From the NCBI RefSeq assembly GCF_900199205.1, contig NZ_OBMJ01000001.1:6441001-6505000 (forward strand): a DNA stretch of 64,000 nucleotides, in the 5' to 3' direction. The translations under genes were made by a program, and so were the position numbers. Source of the DNA: Streptomyces sp. 1331.2 (GTDB taxonomy: Bacteria > Actinomycetota > Actinomycetes > Streptomycetales > Streptomycetaceae). Positions within the stretch are counted from its first letter, which is position 1; each line of letters starts with the position of its first letter. Below are positions 49,822 through 58,838 of the stretch, piece after piece. The notes beneath the pieces are model-generated. The model was not told the origin of the DNA. It was given only the letters and a program-made list of their open reading frames with translations, and made no database searches.

Positions 49822-50496
49822 TCAGCAGGCAGGCGCGAAGGCCGGCGGGCCGCGCCGGGGCGCCGGGCTCAGCACCACGTCCTCGCGGCGCGGCCGCACG
49901 CGGTCCGAGACCGGCAGCGGCACCCGCAGCACCGGGCGCACCGGAGCCGGGAGCAGCAGGACGAGCAGGGCGCGCAGCGGGCGGGCCAGGGACTTCTGCA
50001 GCGCCCGCAGCGCCCGGGCCAGGCCCGACAGCGCCGCGTCGCCCAGCCGCAGCCAGCCGGCGGCGGCCAGTGCGATCACCAGGTGCACCAGCAGGAGCAG
50101 CAGTTGGGTCGCCACCGGCGCCAACTGCCCGGCGTGGCCCAGCGAACCGGAGAGCAGCGAGCCGTCCATCGAACCGCCGCCGCAGACCAGCAGGTTCACC
50201 CCGCGGGCGGGGACCTGCCCGGTGAGCATCGGCCCACAGCTGGTCTGGCCCAGGTTGAAGGTGGTGTTGAGCAGCAGCTCGACGGGCACCATCACGCCGG
50301 AGATGTGCAGCATCCGCCGCTCCCCGCCGGCCATCGCGGCCGCGACCAGGAAGACGACGACGCACGCCGAGGCCACCAGCGACAGCGGCAGCGGGCGGCC
50401 CGTGATGACCACCTGGCCCAGCGCGGCCATCGGCACGGCGAGCGCGGTGAACACCGCGGCCCGCAGGGCCCTGGTCGCATGGGTCGAGGTCGTCAC
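49822..50496 (-). CDS. Membrane protein with two extracytoplasmic cysteines
   Basis: The protein has 224 residues from GTG. Four helices: residues 12-33, 36-58, 64-80, 128-150. Between the third and fourth is an extracytoplasmic loop with TSCGPMLTG and LLVCGGGSMDG, giving a cysteine pair. The tail after residue 160 is basic and cytoplasmic. No known family is recognised. Its position directly upstream of the DsbA-VKOR pair in the same direction suggests that it is a substrate or electron partner of that pair; this is inference. Confidence 0.65.
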   Translation of the reverse strand: MTTSTHATRALRAAVFTALAVPMAALGQVVITGRPLPLSLVASACVVVFLVAAAMAGGERRMLHISGVMVPVELLLNTTFNLGQTSCGPMLTGQVPARGVNLLVCGGGSMDGSLLSGSLGHAGQLAPVATQLLLLLVHLVIALAAAGWLRLGDAALSGLARALRALQKSLARPLRALLVLLLPAPVRPVLRVPLPVSDRVRPRREDVVLSPAPRRGPPAFAPAC

Positions 50497-50645
50497 GCCC
50501 CGGAGTATGTCATGACGCCCGTATCCGGGACGAGGGCCCGTACGTCCCTGTTCCGGCTGACAGCGGCTCAGTACCCTGCGCGCTCGGACACGCCTTAGCC
50601 TGGAAGCGTTCCCGGTGAGTGACCCCGACGAGGGGATGACCGCAC

Positions 50646-51524
50646 ATGGCGAAACCCGAGACCACGGTGGGGCAGGTGCTGCTGGCCCGCATCGAGGCGC
50701 AGGCGAAGGTGCTGGCCGGGTTGGACGACGCCGTCCGGGCGGACGAGCCGGACGCGGTGCACCGGATGCGGGTCGCCTGCCGGCGGCTGCGCAGCGCGCT
50801 GCGGACCTTCCGGCGGCTGTTCACCCGGGGCGCGACGGACGGGCTGGTCGCGGACCTGCGCTGGCTGGCCGGCGCCCTCGGCGGCGCCCGCGACCGCGAG
50901 GTGCTGGCCGCCCGGCTGGCCGCCCAGGCCCGCGAGCTGCCCGCCGAGTGCGATCCGGAACGGGTCGCCGCGGCGCTGGAGCGGTGGGGCGAAGCCGCGT
51001 ACCGCGAGGTCTGGCCGGAGGTGGTGGCCGCCCTGGACAGCCCGCGCCGCCGCGCCCTCGGCGACGCCCTGGCCGCCCTGCTCGCCGATCCGCCGCTGCG
51101 CCACCGGGCCGCCCGCCCCGCCGTCGCCGAGCTGTCCCGGCTCGCCGCCCGGGAGCAGGACCGTACCGCCGAGCGGGTCCGCACGGCCCTCGCGGCGGGG
51201 CCCGAGGAGCGCGACCGTGCCCTGCACGAGGCCCGCAAGGCGGCCAAGCGGGCCCGCTACGCCGGCGAGACCGCCGCCCCGGCGGTCGGCGCCCGGGCCG
51301 AGCGCTACGCGGAGCGGATGAAGGCCGTCCAGGAGGTGCTGGGCGAACACCAGGACGCCGTGGTCGCCGCCGCCACCCTGGCCGCCCACGCGTCGGCCTC
51401 CGGCGAGGCCTTCGGCTACGGCGTCCTCTACGGCCGCCAGCTGGCCGCGGCGGAGGCGGCGCGCGAGCGGCTGCCGGGGGTGTGGAAGCGGGCCGGGAAG
51501 CGGAAGCTGACGCGGTTCGGGTAG
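50646..51524 (+). CDS. CHAD domain-containing protein
   Basis: The protein has 292 residues: two four-helix halves with VHRMRVACRRLRSALRTFRR and LHEARKAAKRARYAGE, the conserved histidine and arginine/lysine patches of the CHAD domain. CHAD domains bind inorganic polyphosphate and associate with polyphosphate granules. No CYTH domain is attached here, so this is the stand-alone form. GAGGGG precedes the ATG. Facing a uracil-DNA glycosylase gene. Confidence 0.92.
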   Translation: MAKPETTVGQVLLARIEAQAKVLAGLDDAVRADEPDAVHRMRVACRRLRSALRTFRRLFTRGATDGLVADLRWLAGALGGARDREVLAARLAAQARELPAECDPERVAAALERWGEAAYREVWPEVVAALDSPRRRALGDALAALLADPPLRHRAARPAVAELSRLAAREQDRTAERVRTALAAGPEERDRALHEARKAAKRARYAGETAAPAVGARAERYAERMKAVQEVLGEHQDAVVAAATLAAHASASGEAFGYGVLYGRQLAAAEAARERLPGVWKRAGKRKLTRFG

Positions 51525-51588
51525 CGGCCGTCGAAGGGGCTTCCGTCGAGGGTGCCGCCGGCGGGTGGGGGCAGGCCGCGCGGGCCGA

Positions 51589-52377
51589 CTACAGGGTGGT
51601 GAGCCCCGCCGAGTGCGCCGCCTCGCGCAGCAGGCCGCGGAGCATGTCGGTGGTCAGCCGGCCGGTGTTCGTGTTGCGCGGGCTGACGTGGTAGCAGCCG
51701 TACAGCCGCAGGGCGGGGCCGCCGTCCCGGGCGGGGAGGTCGACCCGGGCGGCGTGGCCGAAGGCGGGCCGGGGGCGGGGGACCTGCCAGCCGGCGTCCG
51801 CGAGCACCGGGAGCAGCGCCTGCCAGGCGAAGCCGCCGAGGGCGACGACGGTCCGTACGGTGGGGCGCAGCAGCTGGAGTTCGCGGGTGATCCAGGGCCG
51901 GCAGGTGTCGCGTTCGGCGGTGCTGGGCTTGTTGTCGGGCGGGGCGCAGCGGACCGGGTCGGTGATCCGTACGCCGTGCAGTTCCAGGCCGTCGCCGTGG
52001 CGCACGGAGGTGGGGCGGTTGGCGAGCCCGAGGTCGTACAGGGCGGCGTAGAGCAGGTCGCCCGAGGGGTCGCCGGTGAAGATCCGGCCGGTGCGGTTGG
52101 CGCCGTGGGCGGCGGGGGCGAGGCCGACCAGGACGAGCGGGGCGTCGGGCGGGCCGAAGCCGGGGATGGGGCGGGCCCAGTACTCCCAGTCCTGGTAGGC
52201 GCGGCGCTTGGTACGGGCGGTCTCCTCGCGCCACCGGACCAGCCGGGGGCAGGCCCGGCAGTCGGTGACCACCCGGTCCAGCGCGGCCAGTCCGGGGGCC
52301 AGGGCGGCGGCGTCGGCGGGGTGGCGGGGGTCGCCGGGGTCGTCGGCGGGGGAGTGGGGAGTGGCCACGCTCGGCAT
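51589..52377 (-). CDS. Uracil-DNA glycosylase family 5 (UdgB-type)
   Basis: The protein has 262 residues. Active-site segment GLAPAAHGANRTGRIFTGD (about residue 82-100) is characteristic of family 5, which lacks the usual catalytic aspartate/asparagine pair. Cysteines in CRACPRL, RCAPPDN, RDTCRPW and LYGCYHVSPRN should hold the [4Fe-4S] cluster. It removes uracil, and in this family also hypoxanthine, from DNA. Start ATG MPSVATPHSP is chosen because it restores the common length; the frame is open far upstream. Confidence 0.92.
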   Translation of the reverse strand: MPSVATPHSPADDPGDPRHPADAAALAPGLAALDRVVTDCRACPRLVRWREETARTKRRAYQDWEYWARPIPGFGPPDAPLVLVGLAPAAHGANRTGRIFTGDPSGDLLYAALYDLGLANRPTSVRHGDGLELHGVRITDPVRCAPPDNKPSTAERDTCRPWITRELQLLRPTVRTVVALGGFAWQALLPVLADAGWQVPRPRPAFGHAARVDLPARDGGPALRLYGCYHVSPRNTNTGRLTTDMLRGLLREAAHSAGLTTL

Positions 52378-52555
52378 GGCCCCGATCCTAGGGCTCTTCC
52401 ACGGCGCCCAGGGCTCTCCGCCGGCGGGCTGCACCGCCGTCCGGTGGCTTCCGGGCAGGCGTAGCGTGGAATCAGTTGTTCCGGCGGCCCCGGCCCGGTC
52501 GGGTCCGCGGGTGGTCGGACGCTCCGGTGTGCGCGCAGGCCGCGAGGAGGCCGCG

Positions 52556-53578
52556 ATGATCGTCGATGCGGTGTTGGGAGTTCTCGGGGGGTTGGCCGGG
52601 CTGGGGGCGATCTGGGCGAGCCTGAGCATCAGGGTGGTCCAGCAGTTCCAGAAGGGCGTGGTGTTCCGGTTCGGGCGGGTGCGCGACGAGGTGCGCGAGC
52701 CCGGGCTGGTGGCGCTGGTGCCGATCGCGGACCGGCTGCGCCGGGTGAACGTGCAGATCGTGACGATGCCGATCCCGGCGCAGGAGGGCATCACCCGGGA
52801 CAACGTGACGGTGCGGGTGGACGCGGTGGTCTACTACCGGGTGGTGGACGCGGTGAAGGCGACGGTCAACGTGCAGGACTACAACTTCGCGATCTCCCAG
52901 GTCGCGCAGACCTCGCTGCGCTCGATCATCGGCAAGAGCGAGCTGGACGACCTGCTGGCCAACCGCGAACCCATCAACCAGGGCCTGGAGTTGATGATCG
53001 ACAGCCCGGCGCTGGGCTGGGGCATCGAGATCGACCGGGTGGAGATCAAGGACGTCGCCCTGCCGGAGTCGATGAAGCGCTCGATCGCCCGCCAGGCGGA
53101 GGCCGAGCGGGAGCGCCGCGCGCGGATCATCACGGCGGACGGTGAGTACCAGGCCTCGTCCCGGCTGTCGGAGGCGGCCGCGGTGATGAGCGCGACCCCG
53201 TCGGCGCTGCAACTGCGCCTGCTGCAGACCGTGGTGGAGGTGGCGGCGGAGAAGAACTCGACGCTGGTGCTGCCCTTCCCGGTGGAGCTGCTGCGCTTCC
53301 TGGACAGCGCGACGGAGTCCCAGCAGCGGGACCTGCTGGCGGCGGCCGCGGTCGCCGCGGCGGCGAAGTCCGCGAAGCAGGCGGTGGAGAGCGGTGAGGT
53401 CTCGGAGGAGGAGCTCGGCCGCGAGCAGCCCACGCGTGAAGTCCCGCCGCTGGAGGAGCTGTTGTCCCACTCGCCGCTGGAAGGCGCGGACCTGGAGGGC
53501 GGGCGGGCGGAGGCGGACGGTCAGGCCGTGGCGGAGGCGGTGGCGCAGGACCGTACGGAGCCGAAGGAGGCGTCCTGA
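52556..53578 (+). CDS. SPFH/slipin (stomatin-like) protein
   Basis: The protein has 340 residues. A membrane helix (VLGVLGGLAGLGAIWASLSI) is followed by the band-7 domain: QFQKGVVFRFGRVRDEVREP, VTVRVDAVVYYRVVDAVKAT, SQVAQTSLRSIIGKSELDDL. Then come a coiled-coil (AEAERERRARIITADGEYQ) and an acidic Glu/Ala tail. Slipins oligomerise in membrane microdomains and interact with proteases of NfeD type, but none is adjacent. ATG with GAGGAGG before it. The CBS gene follows after 75 bases. Confidence 0.93.
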   Translation: MIVDAVLGVLGGLAGLGAIWASLSIRVVQQFQKGVVFRFGRVRDEVREPGLVALVPIADRLRRVNVQIVTMPIPAQEGITRDNVTVRVDAVVYYRVVDAVKATVNVQDYNFAISQVAQTSLRSIIGKSELDDLLANREPINQGLELMIDSPALGWGIEIDRVEIKDVALPESMKRSIARQAEAERERRARIITADGEYQASSRLSEAAAVMSATPSALQLRLLQTVVEVAAEKNSTLVLPFPVELLRFLDSATESQQRDLLAAAAVAAAAKSAKQAVESGEVSEEELGREQPTREVPPLEELLSHSPLEGADLEGGRAEADGQAVAEAVAQDRTEPKEAS

Positions 53579-53653
53579 CGGTGCCCGGTGGCGTCCGTCA
53601 CCCGGTCGGACCAGGATGGACGAGGGGGAGCAAGCCAGGTCAGGAGGCGGACC

Positions 53654-54106
53654 ATGACCAGTGCCGGCGACATCATGCACCCGGGCGCGGAGTGCATCCG
53701 CGAGCACGAGACGCTCGCGGCCGCCGCCCGGATCATGCGGGAACGACACGTGGGCGCACTGCCCATCTGCGGGGAGAACGACAGGTTGCTCGGCATCGTG
53801 ACCGACCGCGACATCGTGCTGCGGTGCGTCGCGGAGGGGCGTGACCCGGCGCAGGTGACGGCGGGCGAACTGGCCCAGGGGCGGCCGATGACGGTGGAGG
53901 CGGACGAGGACTGCGAGCAGGTGCTGCGGGTGATGGAGCAGTACCAGGTCCGCAGGCTGCCGGTGATCAACCATCCGGAGCACAAGCTGGTCGGCATGAT
54001 CAGCGAGGCGGACATCGCGCGCGGCCTGCCGCAGGCGCGGCTCGCGGAGTTCGTGTCGGCGGTCTGCGCCGAGGAGCCGCCCAAGAAGGAGGCGTTGCAG
54101 GGCTGA
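53654..54106 (+). CDS. CBS domain pair protein
   Basis: The protein has 150 residues made of two CBS motifs: DIMHPGAECIREHETLAAAA, LLGIVTDRDIVLRCVAEGRD and PMTVEADEDCEQVLRVMEQY, LVGMISEADIARGL. A Bateman module binds adenosyl nucleotides. With no effector domain it probably acts on a partner protein. GCAGGAGGC-type site AGGAGG stands at the right distance from ATG. Co-directional with the slipin gene. Confidence 0.93.
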   Translation: MTSAGDIMHPGAECIREHETLAAAARIMRERHVGALPICGENDRLLGIVTDRDIVLRCVAEGRDPAQVTAGELAQGRPMTVEADEDCEQVLRVMEQYQVRRLPVINHPEHKLVGMISEADIARGLPQARLAEFVSAVCAEEPPKKEALQG

Positions 54107-54129
54107 CCCGGCGCACGGAGATCGGACCG

Positions 54130-54166
54130 GCCCCGGCCGCGGTGAACGGCGCCGCCAGGCCGGGGC
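54130..54166. terminator. Inverted repeat between convergent genes
   Basis: GCCCCGGCC and GGCCGGGGC with a 19-base interval that holds a further short GCGG/CCGC stem. Located between the CBS gene and the convergent thioesterase gene, so probably a terminator. Confidence 0.55.
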
Positions 54167-54199
54167 GGGGGTGGGGAGGGGCCTTCAGGAGGTGGGGCC

Positions 54200-54610
54200 C
54201 TAGCCCAGGGCGTAGACGGTGGTGGCGTGGGCGGCGGGGCCCTCGGCGCCCTCGGGCGTGAGGGTGACGTCGAGGAAGGCGATCCGGCGGCCGAGTTTGG
54301 TGATCCGGGCGTGCACCAGGACGTCGCGGTCGAGGACGGCGCGCTGGAAGCTGGTGGACTGCTGGACGGTGGTCATCGGGCCGAAGCCGCCGCGGGCCGC
54401 GGAGACCGCGATCACGCAGGCCGTGTCGGCGGCGGCCATCAGGGCCTGGCCGGAGAGTGCGCCGCCCTCGCGGGCGAGCTGGTCGGACCAGGGCAGGCGC
54501 AGGACGGCGTGCTGCTCGCCGGTCTCGGTGGTGGTCAGGCCGAGGGCCTGCACCCAGGGGGCGAAGTTCTCGGCCAGGATCTTGTCCGCCTCGGCGGGGG
54601 TGAGGGTCAT
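54200..54610 (-). CDS. PaaI-type hotdog thioesterase
   Basis: The protein has 136 residues with the hotdog pattern: LAENFAPWVQALGL, LAREGGALSGQALMAAADTA (the central helix with GGALSG) and TSFQRAVLDRDVLVHARITK, GRRIAFLDVTLTPEG. Acyl-CoA thioesterases of this group are tetramers; the acyl substrate is unknown. Co-directional with the TetR gene upstream, which lies 32 bases away; both may form one transcript under autoregulation. Confidence 0.85.
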   Translation of the reverse strand: MTLTPAEADKILAENFAPWVQALGLTTTETGEQHAVLRLPWSDQLAREGGALSGQALMAAADTACVIAVSAARGGFGPMTTVQQSTSFQRAVLDRDVLVHARITKLGRRIAFLDVTLTPEGAEGPAAHATTVYALG

Positions 54611-54642
54611 CGCGCCATTGTGCCAAGAGCGTTGGCGGGGTG

Positions 54643-55263
54643 TCAGGACGTCGCGAGGGTGTCCAGGTGGCGGCGGAGCACCGCGCGCAGGTCCTCCGGG
54701 CCGACCAGGTCGGGGTGCTGGACGGCCTGCAGGGTGAGGCCGTCGAGGAGGGCGGAGAGTCGGCGGGTCTCCACGGCGAGGTCCAGGCCGGGGGCCAGGG
54801 CACCGGCCCGGGCGATCTCGACCAGGACGCGCCGGACCAGCTCGTCCAGGCCGGCCTGCAGCTCGGCGGCGCGGGGCCGGAGTTCGGGCCGGGTGCGGGC
54901 GGCGGTGACGAAGGAGAGCCAGAGCGCGGACTCCTCCCGGCGCTCGGCGTCCAGCGGGAGGGTTTCGGCGAGCAGCCGTGCGGTCTGTTCACGCCGGTCG
55001 GTGCCGGGGGCGTGTGCCGGGTCGAGCAGGGCGCGGGCGTGGGTGCGGATGCGGGCGTCGATCCGGCGGGCCAGCTCCTGCATCGCGAAGATCATCAGCT
55101 CGGAGCTGCCCGCGAAGTAGTGCCGCACCGAGCCGATCGCCAGCCCGGCCTCGTCGGCCACGTTGCGCAGCGAGGCGTGCTCCAGGCCCTCCCGGGCGGC
55201 GACGCGCAGGACGGCGTCGGCGACGGCCTGGCGGCGTTCGGCGGGATCGACGATCTTCGGCAT
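54643..55263 (-). CDS. TetR family regulator (BetI/TetR_C_6 type)
   Basis: The protein has 206 residues. N-terminal helix-turn-helix: RQAVADAVLRVAAREGLEHA, SLRNVADEAGLAIGSVRHYF, with recognition helix AIGSVRHYFAG. The ligand domain has LWLSFVTAARTRPELR, typical of the BetI-like C-terminal type. It is divergent from a membrane protein gene, and two 16-bp operators lie in the 73-base gap, so it very likely represses both itself and that gene. The ligand is unknown. Confidence 0.93.
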   Translation of the reverse strand: MPKIVDPAERRQAVADAVLRVAAREGLEHASLRNVADEAGLAIGSVRHYFAGSSELMIFAMQELARRIDARIRTHARALLDPAHAPGTDRREQTARLLAETLPLDAERREESALWLSFVTAARTRPELRPRAAELQAGLDELVRRVLVEIARAGALAPGLDLAVETRRLSALLDGLTLQAVQHPDLVGPEDLRAVLRRHLDTLATS

Positions 55264-55273
55264 GTTGCCGTTA

Positions 55274-55316
55274 TAGCACGGGCGAGCTAAATTGCCGATT
55301 TAGCACGATCGAGCTA
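55274..55316. promoter_or_regulatory. Two TetR operators
   Basis: TAGCACGGGCGAGCTA (55274-55289) and TAGCACGATCGAGCTA (55301-55316). Both are TAGC-n8-GCTA dyads and the second is nearly the reverse complement of the first in its flanks (TTATAGC... and ...GCTATAA). Centre distance is 27 bases. They lie between the start codons of the TetR gene and the divergent membrane protein gene. Confidence 0.85.
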
Positions 55317-55336
55317 TAAAAATTCGGGGAGCAGGG

Positions 55337-55822
55337 ATGAACAACTGGGTGCACACGGCGCTGATCGCCGCCGTGGTGGTCGTGGTGGTGGTCCGGCGGC
55401 TGCGCGGCGAACCGCTCAACGCGCGGGACCTCCTCGCGCCGCCGGTGGTCCTCACCGGCCTCGGCCTGTGGGCGCTCTCGCAGCACCACGGCCTGGGCGT
55501 CGGGGACTACATCTGGGTGGGGGCGGGTGCCGTGCTCGGCGTCGCCTTCGGGGCGCTTCGCGGCGCCACCATCCGGGTCTACGAGCGGGACGGGATGCTG
55601 TGGCAGCGCTACACCGGCCGGACCTTCCTGGTGGCCGGGCTCTCGCTCGCCGCGATGGCGGGCTTCGCCGCGCTCGCCGCCCGCAACGGCCTGGCGGCGG
55701 ACGCCCGGCCGGTCCAACTGTCCATCGGTGTCGGCTTCCTGGGGGAGGCGCTGGTGGTCGGCTGCCGCGCGCTCGCCTCCGGCGTGCCGTTCGCACCGGA
55801 GCGGCGGCCCTTCGAGCGGTAG
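55337..55822 (+). CDS. DUF1453-like membrane protein
   Basis: The protein has 161 residues with four or five helices: WVHTALIAAVVVVVVVRRL, LLAPPVVLTGLGLWAL, DYIWVGAGAVLGVAFGALRG, TFLVAGLSLAAMAGFAAL. RGATIRVYERDGMLWQRYTG in the middle is the hallmark of the DUF1453/CcdC-like group of Streptomyces. Divergent from, and probably repressed by, the neighbouring TetR protein through two shared operators. A role in export or sensing of the TetR ligand is possible but not shown. Confidence 0.75.
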   Translation: MNNWVHTALIAAVVVVVVVRRLRGEPLNARDLLAPPVVLTGLGLWALSQHHGLGVGDYIWVGAGAVLGVAFGALRGATIRVYERDGMLWQRYTGRTFLVAGLSLAAMAGFAALAARNGLAADARPVQLSIGVGFLGEALVVGCRALASGVPFAPERRPFER

Positions 55823-55833
55823 CGTCGACGCGG

Positions 55834-58725
55834 TCACCCCGCGGTGCGCAGGGCCCGGGCGATCAGCTCCGCCAGGTGCAGGGCCTGCCTCCCGTCGGCG
55901 AGTTGGGCGATCTGGGTACGGCAGCTGAAGCCGTCGGCGAGCACCACGGTGTCCGGGCCGGCCGCCCGGAGCTCGGGCAGCAGGACGCGCTCCGCGATCG
56001 CCTCGGACACCTCGAAGTGGCCCCGCTCGAAGCCGAAGTTGCCCGCCAGACCGCAGCAGCCGGAGTCCAAAACCCGGTTGTCCAGGCCGAGTCGGGCCTC
56101 CACCCGGCGGTCGGCGGCGGAGCCGAGCACGGCGTGCTGGTGGCAGTGGGTCTGGGTGACGGCCTCCAGCGGCACGCGCGGCAGCGGGGCGTCCGGGGCG
56201 TACTCGTCGATGAACTCGGCGAAGGTGCGGGTGCGTTGGGCGAGCGGGCGGCCGTCCGTGCCGAGCAGCCGGGGCAGGTCCTCGCGCAGGGTCGCGGTGC
56301 AGCTGGGGTCCAGGCCGACCACGGGGGTGTCGGCCGGGACTCCGGTTGCCCCGATGGCCCGCAGGCTCCGCCGCAACACCCGGCGGGCGCCGTCGAGTTG
56401 GCCGGTGGAGTACCAGGTGAGGCCGCAGCAGACCGGGCCCGCGGGCAGCCGGACCTCGAAGCCCAGGTGCTCCAGCACCTCGACGGCCGAGCGCAGCACG
56501 TTCGGCTGGAGGTGGTCGGAGAAGGTGTCCGGCCACAGCAGCACCGGTCGTGCGCCCGGCGGTGCCGGGTGCGCGGCGCGGTGCCGGCGGTGCCAGGCGG
56601 TGAAGGTCTCCGGCGGGAAGACCGGCAGCACCCGCCGCGGGTCGATCCCGCCGAGCCGCTTGAGCAGCCCGCCGAGCGGTGAGCGGAGCAGCGTGTTGGC
56701 GGCCCCGGGCGCGAGTGCCACGGCCCGCAGCCAGAGCGGCAGCCGGCCCATCGAGTAGTGGGCGAGCGGGCGCGGCCGGTGCCGGTAGTGCTGGTACAGG
56801 AACTCGGACTTGTACGTCGCCATGTCGACGTGCACCGGGCAGTCGCTCGCGCAGCCCTTGCAGCTCAGGCAGAGGTCGAGCGCCTCCCGGACCTCCGCGG
56901 ACCGCCAGCCGTCGGGGATCGCGTCGCCCCGCAGCATCTCGGCGAGCAGTCGCGCCCGCCCCCGGGTGGAGTGCCGCTCTTCGCCGGTGGCCATGTAGCT
57001 CGGGCACATCACCCCGGTGGTCGGGTCCACGCACTTGGCGACGCCCACACAGCGGTGCACCGCCTTGGCCAGGCTGCCGGCGTCCTGCTCGTACGGCAGG
57101 GCCAGCGGCAGCGGGCGGCGCGGGGCGGTGACGAAGCGCAGGTCGGCGTCGAGCGGCCGCGGGTCGACCAGGGCGCCCGGGTTGAGCAGGTTCTCCGGAT
57201 CCCAGATCCGCTTGAACTCGCCGAACAGGCCGATGATCTCGGGCGGGTACATACGCGGCAGCAGCTCGGCCCGGGCCTGGCCGTCGCCGTGCTCGCCGGA
57301 GAGCGAACCGCCGTACGAGACCGCCAGATCGGCCGCCTGCTCCAGGAACTCCCGGAAGACCAGCACCCCTTGGGGCTCGTCCAGCGGGAAGTCGATCCGC
57401 AGGTGCACGCAGCCGTCGCCGAAGTGCCCGTACGGGACACCGTGCAGGCTGTGCCGGCGCAGCAGGGCCCGCAGGGCGCGCAGGTAGTCGCCGAGCCGCT
57501 CGGGCGGGACGGCAGAGTCCTCCCAGCCGGGCCAGGCCTCCCCGCCCCCGGGCAGCCGCGTGACGATTCCGGCGCCGGCCTCCCGGACGGCCCACAGCTG
57601 GCGCTGCTGGGCCGGGTCGGTGACCAGGGCGACGGAGGCGGAGCGCTCGCGGCGCACCGCGTCGGCGAGCCGGCGGGCGGCCTGGTAGGCGGCCAACGGG
57701 GTGTCGCCGCCGGTCTCCAGGAACAGCCAGCACGCGCCGGCGGGCAGCCGGTCCAGTGCGGGCGGGCGGGGGCCGGCGGCGAGCAGGGCGGCGATCAGGT
57801 CGGCGGCCATGCCCTCGGCGGTCAGCGGGCCGTACGGCAGCAGCGCGGGGACGGCGTCGGCGGCGGCGCCCTCGTCGGGGTAGCCGGCCACCACCAGAGC
57901 GCGCGCGGGCGGGTCCGCGACCAGGCGGACGGTCGCGGCCAGCAGCAGCGCGCAGGTGCCCTCGGTGCCGGTGAGCGCCCGGGCGAGGTCGTGGCCCTGC
58001 TCGGGCAGCAGCGCGTCCAGCGGGTAGCCGGAGGTGCGGCGCGGAAGCCGGGGCATGCCCTGACGGATGGCGGCGAGGTTGCGGTCGGTGAACTCCTGGA
58101 GCTGCCGGTGGAGTTCACCGGCCCGCCCGGGCTGCCCGGCCAGCGCGGCGCGCTCGGCGGCGGTGAGCCGGCCGCCGACCGTCAGCTCGGTGCCGTCCGC
58201 GAGCAGCAGCTCCAGTCGCTCGACGTTGTCGGCGGTGCGCCCCCAGACGAGCGAGTGCGAGCCGCAGGAGTCGTTGCCGATCATGCCGCCGATGGTGCAG
58301 CGGCTGTGCGTGGACGGGTCCGGGCCGAAGCGCAGCCCGTACGGCCTGGCGGCGCGCTGGAGGTCGTCCAGGACGGTGCCGGGGCGCACGCGCGCGGTGC
58401 GCGCCTCGGGGTCGATCGCCAGCACCTCGCCGAGATGGCGGCGGAAGTCCAGCACCACCGCGCCCGGGCCGATCGCCTGGCCGCCGATGCTGGTCCCGGC
58501 GCCGCGTGCCACGACCGGCACCCGGTAGCGGCGGCAGAGCGCCAGCGCGGTGCGGACGTCGTCCGGGTCGGCGGGTTTGACCACGCCGAGCGGCAGCTGC
58601 CGGTAGTTGGACGCGTCGTGGCTGTAGACGGTCCGTTCGGCGGCGCCGAAGCGGACCTCGCCGCGCAGCACGGCGGCCAGCTCACGGGCCAGCTCGGCGC
58701 CGGGGACGGCGGACGGACGGCTCAC
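55834..58725 (-). CDS. FAD-binding and Fe-S-binding oxidoreductase (D-2-hydroxyacid dehydrogenase type)
   Basis: The protein has 963 residues. The FAD-binding PCMH domain (about 35-230) has VPVVARGAGTSIGGQAIGPG and GMIGNDSCGSHS. The FAD-linked oxidase C-terminal domain (about 250-510) has YGHFGDGCVHLRIDFP and SLSGEHGDGQARAELL. Next come a ferredoxin pair, CVGVAKCVDP with MCPSY and CLSCKGCASDCPV, and two CCG modules, VCCGLTWYS and DSGCCGLAGNFGFERGHFEV. This build is that of D-lactate or D-2-hydroxyglutarate dehydrogenases that pass electrons to quinone. GTG start VSRPSAVPG has GGGAGG seven bases before it. The frame remains open far upstream. Confidence 0.92.
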   Translation of the reverse strand: MSRPSAVPGAELARELAAVLRGEVRFGAAERTVYSHDASNYRQLPLGVVKPADPDDVRTALALCRRYRVPVVARGAGTSIGGQAIGPGAVVLDFRRHLGEVLAIDPEARTARVRPGTVLDDLQRAARPYGLRFGPDPSTHSRCTIGGMIGNDSCGSHSLVWGRTADNVERLELLLADGTELTVGGRLTAAERAALAGQPGRAGELHRQLQEFTDRNLAAIRQGMPRLPRRTSGYPLDALLPEQGHDLARALTGTEGTCALLLAATVRLVADPPARALVVAGYPDEGAAADAVPALLPYGPLTAEGMAADLIAALLAAGPRPPALDRLPAGACWLFLETGGDTPLAAYQAARRLADAVRRERSASVALVTDPAQQRQLWAVREAGAGIVTRLPGGGEAWPGWEDSAVPPERLGDYLRALRALLRRHSLHGVPYGHFGDGCVHLRIDFPLDEPQGVLVFREFLEQAADLAVSYGGSLSGEHGDGQARAELLPRMYPPEIIGLFGEFKRIWDPENLLNPGALVDPRPLDADLRFVTAPRRPLPLALPYEQDAGSLAKAVHRCVGVAKCVDPTTGVMCPSYMATGEERHSTRGRARLLAEMLRGDAIPDGWRSAEVREALDLCLSCKGCASDCPVHVDMATYKSEFLYQHYRHRPRPLAHYSMGRLPLWLRAVALAPGAANTLLRSPLGGLLKRLGGIDPRRVLPVFPPETFTAWHRRHRAAHPAPPGARPVLLWPDTFSDHLQPNVLRSAVEVLEHLGFEVRLPAGPVCCGLTWYSTGQLDGARRVLRRSLRAIGATGVPADTPVVGLDPSCTATLREDLPRLLGTDGRPLAQRTRTFAEFIDEYAPDAPLPRVPLEAVTQTHCHQHAVLGSAADRRVEARLGLDNRVLDSGCCGLAGNFGFERGHFEVSEAIAERVLLPELRAAGPDTVVLADGFSCRTQIAQLADGRQALHLAELIARALRTAG

Positions 58726-58838
58726 CAGGGACCTCCCGGGCGCGACAGGGCAGGGCCCGATGATCGCAGCCGGGGCGCCGAAGGGGTACCGGGCGCGACG
58801 GGGGTACCACCGTCGGGGTGTCCCGGGCCCGGGCGGGC

